The notes under the pieces: model-generated
The model's input: the letters and a program-made list of their open reading frames with translations, nothing else
Told to the model about the DNA's origin: nothing
Databases searched by the model: none
Part shown: positions 25,840 to 35,043 of the stretch, in pieces
How the letters are laid out: each line of letters starts with the position of its first letter
Numbering within the stretch: the stretch's first letter is position 1
DNA from: Hyphomicrobiales bacterium
Lineage (GTDB): Bacteria > Pseudomonadota > Alphaproteobacteria > Rhizobiales > Beijerinckiaceae
Direction of reading: 5' to 3'
NCBI GenBank assembly: GCA_019075865.1
Contig: JAGXAN010000002.1
Span: forward strand, 391,219-455,218
Length of the DNA stretch: 64,000 nt
Made by a program: the position numbers and the translations under genes

Positions 25840-27290
25840 CGCAGGAAATTCCCCAAACCACCCTCGTGAAGCCCATGCTGCCGCGAGGTTTTGCTGATCG
25901 CAATGCCGCCGATGTCGCGGGCACGAACAAAATGCTGGCAGAGATTGGCCGGGTTTATGCGCTCTATGGCTTTGCTGCGCTTGAAACACCATTCATTGAG
26001 ACCACGCAGGCCCTTGGCAAATTCCTGCCCGATACCGATCGCCCCAATGCCGGGGTGTTTTCGTTTCAGGATGATGACGAGCAATGGCTGTCGCTGCGCT
26101 ATGATCTCACCGCGCCACTCGCGCGTCACGTCGCCGAGAATTTTGACGCCATCCCCAAGCCCTACCGCACCTGGCGGGCCGGTTATGTGTTTCGCAATGA
26201 AAAGCCCGGCCCTGGTCGCTTTCGCCAATTCATGCAATGCGACGCCGATACCATTGGTTCGGCCAGCCTCGCCGCTGACGCAGAAATCTGCATGATGGCC
26301 GCCGATACGCTTGAGGCACTGGGCATCAAGCGCGGCGATTATGTGATAAAGGTCAATAATCGCAAAGTGTTGGATGGGGTTTTGGAAGCGGCAGATCTGG
26401 GCGGTGATGACAAGGCCGCCACTCGCCTCATCGTGCTGCGCGCCATCGACAAACTGGATCGGCTCGGGTTGCCCGGCGTTCGCCAATTGCTGGGGGCCGG
26501 CCGCAAGGATGACAGCGGCGACTTTACCAAAGGTGCGGGACTGGCGCCAGACCAGATCGAAAAGGTCGTGGATTTTCTGGGCGGCAGCACCAGCGCGCTG
26601 GTAGGCAATGACGGGCTCGCAGAACTCGCCGAGATCGCGGGCCTGTTGCAGGCCGCAGGCTATGGCGAGGACCGGGTGCGCATTGACACGTCTGTGGTGC
26701 GCGGTCTGGAATATTACACCGGCCCGGTGTTTGAGGCAGAGCTTACCTTCGAGGTCAAGGGCGAGGATGGCAAGCCGGTGCGCTTTGGCTCGGTCGGTGG
26801 CGGCGGGCGTTATGACGGCCTTGTCGGGCGCTTCCGCGCCGAGAGCTTGCCGGCAACCGGGTTTTCGATCGGGGTTTCAAGGCTTTATGCCGCGCTGCGG
26901 GCCATTGGCAGCCCGCTCGTGAATGCCGCCAAAATGGCGGGGCCCGTGGTGGTGCTGGTCATGGATCGCGATCAGATCGCCAGTTATCAGGCGCTGGTTG
27001 CGACGCTTCGGCAAGCGGGCATTGCCGCCGAAATGTATCTAGGTGCCGCCGGCATGAATGCGCAATTGAAATATGCGGACAAGCGTGGCTCACAATGCGC
27101 AGTCATTCAAGGCTCCAACGAGCGAAGCGCTGGCGAGGTGGTCATCAAGGACCTGATTCTGGGTGCCTCGCTTAGCGGTGCCACCAAGGATCGGGCGGAT
27201 TATCTGGAACTCAAGCAAAAGGCCCAGTTTGCGGTCAAGACGCCAGCCATGGTCGAGGCAGTCCAGCAGGTGCTGGCGCGCCATAAATAG
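25836..27290 (+). CDS. hisS: Histidyl-tRNA synthetase
   Basis: A 484-residue class II histidyl-tRNA synthetase that charges tRNA-His. Motif 2 is seen in [20 protein letters not shown], the histidine-specific signatures around [14 protein letters not shown] and the motif 3 region [16 protein letters not shown], followed by an anticodon-binding domain near the C-terminus. It overlaps the protease gene by four bases. hisZ, a catalytically dead relative, and hisG follow, linking charging and histidine synthesis in one locus. Confidence 0.95.
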   Translation: MTQEIPQTTLVKPMLPRGFADRNAADVAGTNKMLAEIGRVYALYGFAALETPFIETTQALGKFLPDTDRPNAGVFSFQDDDEQWLSLRYDLTAPLARHVAENFDAIPKPYRTWRAGYVFRNEKPGPGRFRQFMQCDADTIGSASLAADAEICMMAADTLEALGIKRGDYVIKVNNRKVLDGVLEAADLGGDDKAATRLIVLRAIDKLDRLGLPGVRQLLGAGRKDDSGDFTKGAGLAPDQIEKVVDFLGGSTSALVGNDGLAELAEIAGLLQAAGYGEDRVRIDTSVVRGLEYYTGPVFEAELTFEVKGEDGKPVRFGSVGGGGRYDGLVGRFRAESLPATGFSIGVSRLYAALRAIGSPLVNAAKMAGPVVVLVMDRDQIASYQALVATLRQAGIAAEMYLGAAGMNAQLKYADKRGSQCAVIQGSNERSAGEVVIKDLILGASLSGATKDRADYLELKQKAQFAVKTPAMVEAVQQVLARHK

Positions 27291-27404
27291 CGCCCCGCAT
27301 GGCTGCGGGCGCGCGCCGTTAAGCCTATCCTGTTTCAGTTGCCCGCTTGCCCCTCGCCAAAACCTGCCCGGCTTGCTAAAGCTCGCCGCAAAGAGGGAAT
27401 GAAA

Positions 27405-28529
27405 GTGACGAACCAATTACCGGAAGCCGAACGCGCGGTGGCCATGCTGGCGCAACTGGAAGAGGCGGGCTATGCGCGCGCCGAACCGTCGATATTGCAG
27501 CCTGCCGCGATATTCCTCGAAACCTCCGGTGAGGAATTGCGGGGCCGCCTGTTCTTGACCAGTGACGCCTCGGGTGAGGAATTGTGCCTGCGCCCCGAAT
27601 ATACCATTCCCCTGTGCAAGGACTGGCTCGCCAACCAGGCCGGCAATACCCACCCGGCGGCCCCGGCGCAATTTTCCTACCTTGGCCCGGTATTTCGGGC
27701 GCGCACCGATGCGGCAGGGGAATTTGTGCAGGCGGGTCTGGAGAGTTTCGGCCGCACCGATCTTTCGGCGGCTGACGCAGAAATACTGGCCTTGTCGCTG
27801 TCGAGCGCGGCGCTGGCGGGCGCGGGTGAGTTGGATGTGACTTTCGGCGATGCCGCACTTTTCTCGGCCTTGTTGCGGGCTTTGGGCCTTTCCGCGCCAT
27901 GGCAGCGCCGCATCTTGCGTGGCCACATGCGCGGGCAGAAGCTCGAAGCAATCGTGGCGGGCCTGGGCGCAGGCCGCACCGATCATTCCGGCGTGCTGGC
28001 CGCGCTGGAAGGCGTCGATAAAAAGGGCGCGCGCGCCCTTGTCGAGGATTTGTTGTCAATTGCCGGCATTTCATCGGTGGGTGGGCGCTCGGCTTCCGAA
28101 ATCGCGGATCGGTTTCTCGAACAGTCCAGTTTGCGCGCAACCGGTGCCTTTGCCCCGGAAAAGCGGGCGGTGCTGGAATCTTTTCTGGCTATTTCGGGTG
28201 ATCCGGACACCGCTTTTGCGCAGATGAAGTCGCTGGCGGCCAAAGCGGGCCTCGATCTGGATACGCCCTTCGCCGATTTCAGTGCCCGGCTTGGCTTCTT
28301 CAGCGCGCATGGGCTTGATTTGCGCAAGCTGCGGTTTGAGGCCGGCTTCGTGCGCAATCTCGATTATTATACGGGTTTCATGTTCGAGGCGCGCCATCGC
28401 AAAGCCGCAAAGCCAATCATCGGCGGCGGCCGTTATGATAATTTGATTGCGCGCCTGAATGGCGGGAAAGCGGTTCCAGCGGTGGGCGCTGCCATCTGGA
28501 TGGGCCGAATTGCGGAGATAAATCAATGA
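27405..28529 (+). CDS. hisZ: ATP phosphoribosyltransferase regulatory subunit
   Basis: A roughly 375-residue HisZ, a histidyl-tRNA-synthetase-like protein without charging activity that partners HisG. It keeps the class II fold signatures (LRPEYTIPLCKDW, VRNLDYYTGFMFEA, IIGGGRYDNLIARL). Start choice: AGAGGG ends at 27397, one base before ATG 27399 but seven bases before GTG 27405, so the GTG (VTNQLPEAE) is preferred. Its last codons overlap the hisG start (ATGA). The histidine-binding site makes it the probable feedback sensor of the first step of histidine synthesis. Confidence 0.9.
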   Translation: MTNQLPEAERAVAMLAQLEEAGYARAEPSILQPAAIFLETSGEELRGRLFLTSDASGEELCLRPEYTIPLCKDWLANQAGNTHPAAPAQFSYLGPVFRARTDAAGEFVQAGLESFGRTDLSAADAEILALSLSSAALAGAGELDVTFGDAALFSALLRALGLSAPWQRRILRGHMRGQKLEAIVAGLGAGRTDHSGVLAALEGVDKKGARALVEDLLSIAGISSVGGRSASEIADRFLEQSSLRATGAFAPEKRAVLESFLAISGDPDTAFAQMKSLAAKAGLDLDTPFADFSARLGFFSAHGLDLRKLRFEAGFVRNLDYYTGFMFEARHRKAAKPIIGGGRYDNLIARLNGGKAVPAVGAAIWMGRIAEINQ

Positions 28530-29494
28530 GCGCCTCGGCCCCACTCGTGCTTTGCGTGCCTTCCAAAGGGCGCTTGCAGGAAAATGCCAATGCCTTTTTT
28601 GCGCGTGCCGGTCTTGATGTGGTGCAGGCGCGTGGCGCGCGTGACTATCGCGGCGCGCTGGCCCAATTGCCGGGCGTGGAAATTGCGTTTTTGTCTGCAT
28701 CCGAGATCGTTGGCCAATTGGCCGCAGGCACCGCGCATCTGGGTGTTACGGGGGAAGATCTGGTGCGCGAAAGCGTGCCCGATGTCAATGCCCGGCTTGA
28801 ATTATTGACGCCGCTCGGCTTTGGCCACGCCAATGTCGTTGTCGCAGTGCCGGAAGCCTGGATCGATGTGGCAACCTTGCATGACCTTGAGGATGTGGCG
28901 GCGGCTTTTCACGCCCGCCATGGTGTCCGGATGCGCGTTGCCACCAAATATGTGAACATCACTCGCCGCGCCTTTGCCGCGCATGGCGTGTCCGACTATC
29001 GCATTGTCGAAAGTTTGGGCGCGACCGAGGGCGCACCCGCCGCTGGCCAGGCCGAATTGATCGTGGACATCACCACCACCGGCGCCACCTTGCGCGCCAA
29101 TGCGCTTAAAGTGCTGGATGACGGCGTTCTTCTGCGCTCGCAAGCCAATTTGGTCGCCTCGCTCACCGCCGACTGGTCGCCCCATGCCCGTGAAATGGCC
29201 CGCCAGATATTGTCGCGCATTGCGGCAGAGGAAACCGCCCGCACCACCCGGCAATTGAATGTTGTGGGCATGAAGATCGATGCGGTGGCCAAGGCCCAAT
29301 TGGCAGAGAAATTTGACGCGAGCTTCGCGGGCGGCGGCGAAATGGAAATCAACGCCCCGCTCAAGCATGTCGCCGAAGTCGCCGATTGGCTGCTGGCGCA
29401 CGGTGCCGCAGAGGTCAAGGTCAGTCAGGCGGAAAGCATATTCAGCGCCCAGAACGCGCTATATGTGCAGTTGATGGCCCGCCTGCCGGCTTAA
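28526..29494 (+). CDS. hisG: ATP phosphoribosyltransferase
   Basis: A 322-residue HisG catalysing ATP plus PRPP to phosphoribosyl-ATP, the committed step of histidine synthesis. The PRPP loop lies in ELIVDITTTGATLRANALKV (about 174-193); LCVPSKGRLQENA is at the N-terminus. HisZ-dependent HisG proteins are usually near 230 residues; this one has a C-terminal extension of about 90 residues, as in Bradyrhizobium relatives, yet it still sits next to hisZ. Start ATG overlaps the hisZ stop by four bases. Confidence 0.94.
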   Translation: MSASAPLVLCVPSKGRLQENANAFFARAGLDVVQARGARDYRGALAQLPGVEIAFLSASEIVGQLAAGTAHLGVTGEDLVRESVPDVNARLELLTPLGFGHANVVVAVPEAWIDVATLHDLEDVAAAFHARHGVRMRVATKYVNITRRAFAAHGVSDYRIVESLGATEGAPAAGQAELIVDITTTGATLRANALKVLDDGVLLRSQANLVASLTADWSPHAREMARQILSRIAAEETARTTRQLNVVGMKIDAVAKAQLAEKFDASFAGGGEMEINAPLKHVAEVADWLLAHGAAEVKVSQAESIFSAQNALYVQLMARLPA

Positions 29495-29498
29495 ACTA

Positions 29499-31184
29499 TC
29501 ACATTCCCGCGTAATTGGGGCCGCCGCCGCCTTCCGGTGGCACCCAGGTTATGTTCTGCGCCGGATCCTTGATGTCGCAGGTTTTGCAATGCACGCAATT
29601 TTGCGCATTGATCACGAATTTTGGATCGGTCTTGGCCGCTTCATTGCCATAAACCACTTCATAAACTCCTGCCGGACAATAGAGCCGCGCCGGTTCGCCG
29701 TATTGCGGCAGGTTTTTGGCGATGGGGATGCTCGGGTCGGTCAGCACCAGATGCGCCGGCTGATTTTCCTCGTGATTGGTGTTGGAGAGAAAAACCGACG
29801 ACAGGCGGTCAAATGTCAGTTTGCCATTCGGCTTGGCATAAGTCTTCGGGGTTACGTCGGCGAGAGGTTTCAGGCTGGCATAATCAGGCTTGCCGTGACC
29901 CACGGTGCCAAACAGGGTTGCGCCGAAAAGCTGGTTGAGCCACATGTCAATGCCACCAAGTCCAATGCCGAGCACAGTGCCAAAACGCGACCACAAGGGC
30001 TTGACGTTGCGCACCATTTTCAAATCCTTGCCGATAATCGACTGGCGCCATCCCGCCTCATAATCGGTCAGTTCATCGCCTGCGCGGCCCGATTTCAGCG
30101 CCGCAGCCACACTATTGGCGGCCTGAACGCCCGAAAGAACCGCGTTGTGTGAGCCTTTGATGCGGGCCAGATTGACAAAACCCGCTGCGCAACCCACCAG
30201 CGCCCCGCCGGGGAAACATAGTCTGGGCACCGATTGCCAGCCCCCCTCGGTAATGGCCCGCGCGCCATAGCCGATGCGCTTGGCGCCCTCGAACAACGGC
30301 GCAATCATCGGATGCGTCTTGAATTTCTGGAATTCCTCAAATGGCGACAAGGTCGGGTTATCGTAATTGAGATGCACGACAAACCCCACCGAAACCAACC
30401 CATCGCCCATATGATAGAGGAATGAACCACCGCCGACATGGTTGCCCAGCGGCCAGCCAAACGAATGCTGCACCAGCCCTGGCCGTTCCTTGGACGGGTC
30501 GATTTGCCATAATTCCTTGAGGCCGATGCCGTATTTTTGTGGCTCGCGACCAGCGCTCAAATCGTATTTCTTGATGATCTGTTTGGACAGCGACCCGCGC
30601 GCGCCCTCAGCCATAAGCACATATTTGCCGCGCAGCTCCATGCCACGGGTAAAGCCGGCGCTCATCTGGCCATCCTTGCTGATGCCCATGTCACCGGTGG
30701 CTATGCCAACCACTTCGCCCGCTTCCCCATAAAGCACTTCAGTGGCGGCAAATCCGGGATAGATTTCGACGCCCAATGCCTCCGCCTGCGTGCCCAGCCA
30801 ACGCGTGACATTGCCCAGCGAAGCGACATAATTGCCGTGATTGTTCATGAGCTTGGGCATGAGCATGTTGGGCAGGCGAATACCGCCGGCCGCACCCAGA
30901 AAGTAGAACTCGTCCCGCTGCACCTTTGTCTTGATTGGGCAATCTTTGTCCGCGCGCCAGTTGGGCAGCAATTGATCGAGCCCGACCGGGTCAATCACCG
31001 CACCCGAAAGGATATGCGCGCCGACTTCCGAGCCCTTTTCCACGACAACCACGTTGATATCCGCCGATATTTGCTTGAGGCGGATGGCAGCCGACAAGCC
31101 CGCAGGCCCGCCGCCGATGATCACGACGTCATATTCCATCGCTTCACGCGCGGGCAAATCCATATGGGCGGGATTGTCAGACAT
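29499..31184 (-). CDS. Electron transfer flavoprotein-ubiquinone oxidoreductase
   Basis: A 561-residue ETF-QO, which passes electrons from reduced ETF (fatty acid and amino acid oxidation) to ubiquinone at the inner membrane. The FAD motif VVIIGGGPAGLSAAIRL is at about 20-36, and the C-terminal [4Fe-4S] ligands are in INAQNCVHCKTCDIKDP, preceded by the distal cysteine in RLYCPAGVYE. Length and domain order match the family. It stands alone, with its promoter in the 98-base gap shared with the divergent uracil glycosylase gene. Confidence 0.95.
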   Translation of the reverse strand: MSDNPAHMDLPAREAMEYDVVIIGGGPAGLSAAIRLKQISADINVVVVEKGSEVGAHILSGAVIDPVGLDQLLPNWRADKDCPIKTKVQRDEFYFLGAAGGIRLPNMLMPKLMNNHGNYVASLGNVTRWLGTQAEALGVEIYPGFAATEVLYGEAGEVVGIATGDMGISKDGQMSAGFTRGMELRGKYVLMAEGARGSLSKQIIKKYDLSAGREPQKYGIGLKELWQIDPSKERPGLVQHSFGWPLGNHVGGGSFLYHMGDGLVSVGFVVHLNYDNPTLSPFEEFQKFKTHPMIAPLFEGAKRIGYGARAITEGGWQSVPRLCFPGGALVGCAAGFVNLARIKGSHNAVLSGVQAANSVAAALKSGRAGDELTDYEAGWRQSIIGKDLKMVRNVKPLWSRFGTVLGIGLGGIDMWLNQLFGATLFGTVGHGKPDYASLKPLADVTPKTYAKPNGKLTFDRLSSVFLSNTNHEENQPAHLVLTDPSIPIAKNLPQYGEPARLYCPAGVYEVVYGNEAAKTDPKFVINAQNCVHCKTCDIKDPAQNITWVPPEGGGGPNYAGM

Positions 31185-31282
31185 TCAGGGCTCCAGTTTC
31201 ATCAGGGTAGTTTAGACGTAAACCAACCAAATATAGACACAGAATTTTGGCACAGCCACCTTTTTATGCCATAAATCGGCTT

Positions 31283-32125
31283 ATGCAATCTACTTCCGCA
31301 CAGCTTGACAGGGATATTCTGGAGGCCGTTCTCGCCTGGCAGGCGGTTATGGGCGTCGATCTGGCCATTGGGGATATGCCGATCGACCGGTTCGCCCAAA
31401 GCATCACGCCGCCGCAGCAAGAAATGACGCAAGAAGCGACGCCAGAATTGCAGCGTCAACCACGGCCTGGCAAAGCCGCTTCTGCCAGCATCGCGCCACC
31501 GGCGCAGGTTGAAGCGCAGCCTGAACCCGCACGGCAAAGGCTGGAAGAAGCGCAAACCCTGGCCCAATTGCAGGCGCTTCTGGAACAGTTTGACGAATGC
31601 GCGCTCAAGTCCACTGCGGCGCGGCTGGTGTTTTCCGATGGCAATCCTGCCGCCCGCGTCATGCTGGTTGGGGATGCACCTGGCGCCGACGACGAGCGCG
31701 AAGGCCGACCGTTTTCCGGCCGCGTCGGTGCCTTGCTGGACAAGATGCTGGCGGCGATCGGGCTGGATCGCACGCAGGTCTACCTCGCCAATATGGTGCC
31801 CTGGCGCCCGCCCGGTAACCGCGCCCCCAACCCGCGCGAAATCGCGCAATTGCGTCCGTTCATTCTGCGGCAGATCGAACTGGCGCAGCCGGAATTTTTA
31901 ATTCCGCTTGGCACGATTGCCATGCAAAGCCTGCTGCAGACCGATGCGCCGCCGATGCGCCTGCGCGGGCAGGCGCTGGAATTTGTGGCGGGGGCGCAGA
32001 AAATTCGCGCGTTCCCCATGCTGCACCCGATTTATCTGTTGCGTCAGCCCTCGCACAAACGCCACGCCTGGCAGGATTTGCAGGCCCTGCAGCGTGCGCT
32101 CGCGCCAGCGCCACCAAAGCCCTGA
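31283..32125 (+). CDS. Uracil-DNA glycosylase (family 4/5-like) with no Fe-S cysteines
   Basis: A 280-residue uracil-DNA glycosylase superfamily protein that would excise uracil from DNA. Motif A is GDAPGADDEREGRPFSGRVG and motif B HPIYLL, with NMVPWRPPGNRAPNP between. Family 4 enzymes normally bind a [4Fe-4S] cluster through four cysteines; this protein has a single cysteine (FDECALK), so no cluster is possible. About 95 N-terminal residues are Gln/Pro/Ala-rich and probably disordered. ATG 31283 is the only sensible in-frame start. Confidence 0.85.
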   Translation: MQSTSAQLDRDILEAVLAWQAVMGVDLAIGDMPIDRFAQSITPPQQEMTQEATPELQRQPRPGKAASASIAPPAQVEAQPEPARQRLEEAQTLAQLQALLEQFDECALKSTAARLVFSDGNPAARVMLVGDAPGADDEREGRPFSGRVGALLDKMLAAIGLDRTQVYLANMVPWRPPGNRAPNPREIAQLRPFILRQIELAQPEFLIPLGTIAMQSLLQTDAPPMRLRGQALEFVAGAQKIRAFPMLHPIYLLRQPSHKRHAWQDLQALQRALAPAPPKP

Positions 32126-32216
32126 AATAGCATTGACCTTCGGCCCCAAAGTGCTGAATGATAGAGAATGTGCAGAAGCTTTTTATGCACTCCATTGATT
32201 GCCGGGAAATATCAAT

Positions 32217-33128
32217 ATGAAACTGGAAGACTTGCAGTCCGATAATATCGAAGATCGCCGCGGACAATCAGATGATGGTTCGGCGGGCGGTGGATTTGGC
32301 ATTCCTGGCGTCGGTGCCGGGGGGCATCTCGGCCTTGGCGCTATTTTGATCATTGGCCTGATTTCCTATTTTACCGGTCTCGATCCGCGTATGTTGATCA
32401 ATGGCGCGCAGGTATTGCAGGGCGGGGGAAGTCAGGTAGCCCAAACCGCACCCGCGTCCGCGCCAGCCCAATCAACCGCCGCCAATGACCAGATGACGCA
32501 TTTCATCTCCGCCATTCTGGCCGAAAATGAGGTTGTATGGGGCCGCGTATTGCCCGCACAAAAAAACATTCCCTACGTCAACCCCAAACTGGTCCTTTAC
32601 ACGGGTTCGACCGCTTCGGCCTGCGGTGGCACGGCCGAGGCCTCGATGGGCCCGTTCTATTGCCCCAATGACCAGAAGGTTTACCTCGACACCTCATTTT
32701 TTGATGAAATGCGCACCAAACTCGGTGGCGGCGGCGATTTTGCCTATGCCTATGTGGTTTCTCATGAAATTGGCCACCACGTGCAAAATTTGATGGGCAT
32801 TTTGCCCAAGGCTGAAGAAGCCGAACAGCGCGCACCCAACAAAGCGGCCGCCAACCATATTTCAGTCGCGATTGAATTGATGGCTGATTGTTTTGCGGGC
32901 GTATGGGCCGCCAATGCCAATCAGAAATGGCAGATTTTGGAGCCGGGCGACATTGAGCAGGCGGTGAACACGGCGCAGGCCATTGGCGACGATCGTCTGC
33001 AAACGGCGGCACGCGGCTATGCTGTGCCCGATAGTTTCACGCACGGATCTTCGGCGCAGCGCATCCAATGGTTGACGACCGGCTTAAAAAGCGGCCAGAT
33101 TGACGCCTGCAACACCTTCAACCAATAG
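32217..33128 (+). CDS. YpfJ-type neutral zinc metallopeptidase
   Basis: A 303-residue member of the YpfJ putative neutral zinc metallopeptidase family. After a charged, glycine-rich N-terminus there is one membrane helix (about 43-62), then the catalytic domain, probably periplasmic, with VSHEIGHHVQNLMG; zinc ligands are His183 and His187 with Glu184. The later ELMADCFAGVWA carries the third ligand. Substrates are unknown for the family. It follows the uracil glycosylase gene after about 90 bases. Confidence 0.9.
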   Translation: MKLEDLQSDNIEDRRGQSDDGSAGGGFGIPGVGAGGHLGLGAILIIGLISYFTGLDPRMLINGAQVLQGGGSQVAQTAPASAPAQSTAANDQMTHFISAILAENEVVWGRVLPAQKNIPYVNPKLVLYTGSTASACGGTAEASMGPFYCPNDQKVYLDTSFFDEMRTKLGGGGDFAYAYVVSHEIGHHVQNLMGILPKAEEAEQRAPNKAAANHISVAIELMADCFAGVWAANANQKWQILEPGDIEQAVNTAQAIGDDRLQTAARGYAVPDSFTHGSSAQRIQWLTTGLKSGQIDACNTFNQ

Positions 33129-33159
33129 GCAGGTTTCTTTGGCTGGCGGGCTATGCCCG

Positions 33160-33678
33160 TCAGTTGATCGCGCGCATTTTCAGGCGTGAGACATGGGTCA
33201 CTTTCAGTGATTTTGCGAGCTGGCGCAGGGTTTGGGGGGCTGCTTCCACCGGCCCGCCGCGCCGCCACAACAATGCCGCCGGATCTTGAAACGGCGACAG
33301 ACGCGCCGCCAGATTTTGTGGCTCGCCCAGGAAAGCCGTGCCCTTCGCCATGGGCTCTCGCATCAAATCGTCGATCACCTCAAAGAACCCAGCAGCAGGG
33401 GCGTTTCCGGCCATTAGCAGGCCCTGCCATGGACTGGTGAAATGGCTTTGGGCGGCGAGATAGGCTTGCCCCAGATGCTGTGCCTCGTGCCAATCGCAGC
33501 CCGCCTCCTGGGCAATCTGCGTCAGCCCAGCGCTCAATGGGCCGGCCAGCCCGACCCGCGCCAGCGTGCCATGCACCACGCCGGGCACCAGCGCCGCCAA
33601 AGTGCGCACAAGTCGCCGGCCCCCCGCAGCATCGTCCAGCGCAATTTTTGCGGGCACATAGACCATTATTGAAAGCAT
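33160..33678 (-). CDS. Hypothetical protein, 172 residues
   Basis: A 172-residue protein I do not recognise. It begins MLSIMVYVPAKIALDD and has a moderately hydrophobic, alanine-rich N-terminal half (LVRTLAALVPGVVHGTLAR) without a clear signal peptide, a central AYLAAQSHF segment and a basic C-terminus. Codon use looks like the neighbours and the frame is open with no good alternative. ATG 33666 is a second possible start. It converges on the metallopeptidase gene and diverges from the radical SAM gene. Confidence 0.55.
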   Translation of the reverse strand: MLSIMVYVPAKIALDDAAGGRRLVRTLAALVPGVVHGTLARVGLAGPLSAGLTQIAQEAGCDWHEAQHLGQAYLAAQSHFTSPWQGLLMAGNAPAAGFFEVIDDLMREPMAKGTAFLGEPQNLAARLSPFQDPAALLWRRGGPVEAAPQTLRQLAKSLKVTHVSRLKMRAIN

Positions 33679-33728
33679 CGCGCACCATTCATTTTTTGAT
33701 AACTTTTGAAAACTTATCCACAGTCCGC

Positions 33729-33757
33729 TTGACTGCTGTCGATTTGATCTCTATTTG
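33729..33757 (+). promoter_or_regulatory. Candidate promoter for the radical SAM gene
   Basis: TTGACT (33729-33734), a 17-base spacer and TATTTG (33752-33757) form a housekeeping-type promoter upstream of the radical SAM gene; transcription would start near 33764. Confidence 0.5.
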
Positions 33758-33772
33758 TACTTTTATTCCGTA

Positions 33773-33790
33773 TTTGTTCTCATGAACAAA
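33773..33790. promoter_or_regulatory. Inverted repeat in the leader of the radical SAM gene
   Basis: TTTGTTC (33773-33779) and GAACAAA (33784-33790) are perfect inverted arms around TCAT. It lies just after the predicted transcription start and 18 bases before the start codon, placed for a repressor operator or a small RNA hairpin close to the ribosome binding site. Confidence 0.45.
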
Positions 33791-33808
33791 ACAAGAAAAG
33801 GTGAAAAA

Positions 33809-34939
33809 ATGTCGATCCATGCATTTTCGCAGATTGGCGATGTTTTGCCAGAATTTGCGACCTCCATCAAGACAATAGACGTTGACCGCCGCAAGGGCCG
33901 TGCCGCCACCAGCAATGCCTCAGGGCGTTTCGAGCCCGTGCAGCGCGAGGATGTGGATGATGGCTGGGGCAGCCTTGAGGCTTTGTCCGACTTCAAGACC
34001 CATATTAACATGGAGCGGCCGCGCAGTGTCATCACCACCAATGACTCGCCGGATCTGAATTTTGATCGCTCCATCAACCCCTATCGGGGCTGCGAGCATG
34101 GCTGCATTTATTGTTTTGCCCGCCCCACCCATGCCCATATGGGGCTGTCGCCGGGGCTGGATTTTGAGAGCCAGCTCTTTGTAAAGCAGGGTGCCGCCGA
34201 AGTTTTGACCCGCGAATTGTCGAACCCGAAATATCAGGTCAAAACCATTGCGATCGGCACCAATACCGACCCTTATCAACCCATCGAACGCCAGCATCGC
34301 GTAATGCGCCAGATATTGGAAGTGCTGGCCCGCACCAATCATCCGGTGGGTATTGTCACCAAATCCGCGCTGGTCACACGCGATATTGATATTTTGAGCG
34401 CGATGGCGGCCAAGGGGCTGGTCAAGGTCGCGATCTCGATCACGACATTGGATCGCGAACTGGCCCGCAAGATGGAGCCGCGCGCCAGCACGCCGCAGCG
34501 CCGCCTCGAGGCAATGGAGCAATTGAGTGCGGCCGGGATACCCGTAACCTTGATGGTGGCCCCCGTCATTCCCGCCATCAATGACGCGGAAATTGAAACG
34601 ATCATGACGCGCGCCCATGCCTATGGCGCCCGTGAAATCGGCTATATCATGCTGCGACTGCCGCTGGAGGTAAGTGACCTGTTCGCGCAATGGCTGCTGG
34701 AGCATTTTCCCGACAAGATCCGGCATGTGATATCGCTGGTACGCTCGATGCGGGACGGGAAATCATACGAGGCGAGCTTTGGCAAGCGCATGACCGGCAC
34801 CGGCCCCTATGCGTGGATGATTGGACGCCGCGTTGAACTTGCCGCGGCCAAGATCGGCTATAATAAGAATCGCCTGAAATTGGTGACGTCCTTGTTTGAG
34901 CCGCCAGCCAGTGCCACCACGCAACTGAGCCTGTTTTGA
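33809..34939 (+). CDS. PA0069-family radical SAM protein
   Basis: A 376-residue radical SAM protein of the PA0069 type, related to spore photoproduct lyase (SplB). The cluster motif is CEHGCIYCF (C-x3-C-x2-C) after INPYRG; IGTNTDPYQPIER, VGIVTKSALVTRD and the later SISITTLD-like strand are family features. The reaction is unknown; a role in DNA or RNA repair has been guessed from the SplB relationship. Start ATG 33809 was chosen because AAAGGTG lies five bases ahead. It ends in QLSLF, which resembles a beta-clamp-binding peptide (QLxLF), a possible link to the replication clamp. Confidence 0.88.
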   Translation: MSIHAFSQIGDVLPEFATSIKTIDVDRRKGRAATSNASGRFEPVQREDVDDGWGSLEALSDFKTHINMERPRSVITTNDSPDLNFDRSINPYRGCEHGCIYCFARPTHAHMGLSPGLDFESQLFVKQGAAEVLTRELSNPKYQVKTIAIGTNTDPYQPIERQHRVMRQILEVLARTNHPVGIVTKSALVTRDIDILSAMAAKGLVKVAISITTLDRELARKMEPRASTPQRRLEAMEQLSAAGIPVTLMVAPVIPAINDAEIETIMTRAHAYGAREIGYIMLRLPLEVSDLFAQWLLEHFPDKIRHVISLVRSMRDGKSYEASFGKRMTGTGPYAWMIGRRVELAAAKIGYNKNRLKLVTSLFEPPASATTQLSLF

Positions 34940-35043
34940 TGCTGGCAGTACTGGAAGGTTAGCCCGCAAACCGGCGGCGTGATAATCCATTGCCGAGACG
35001 GCAGCCGCGCTGGTATAGCTTGGCCCATCGAGGCGATTTGCGG

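Noticed and set aside
27339..27404. Longer N-terminus for HisZ
   Set aside because: The extra residues are basic and not family-like, and the ribosome binding site points to the GTG at 27405.
33141..33161. Hairpin CTGGCGGGC-TAT-GCCCGTCAG as a terminator between convergent genes
   Set aside because: The stem is good but no T-tract follows on either strand, and it overlaps the end of the minus-strand gene.
33773..33790. LexA (SOS) box before the radical SAM gene
   Set aside because: The alphaproteobacterial LexA site is a direct repeat GTTC-N7-GTTC. This is an inverted GTTC-N4-GAAC, so it was kept only as an unnamed inverted repeat.
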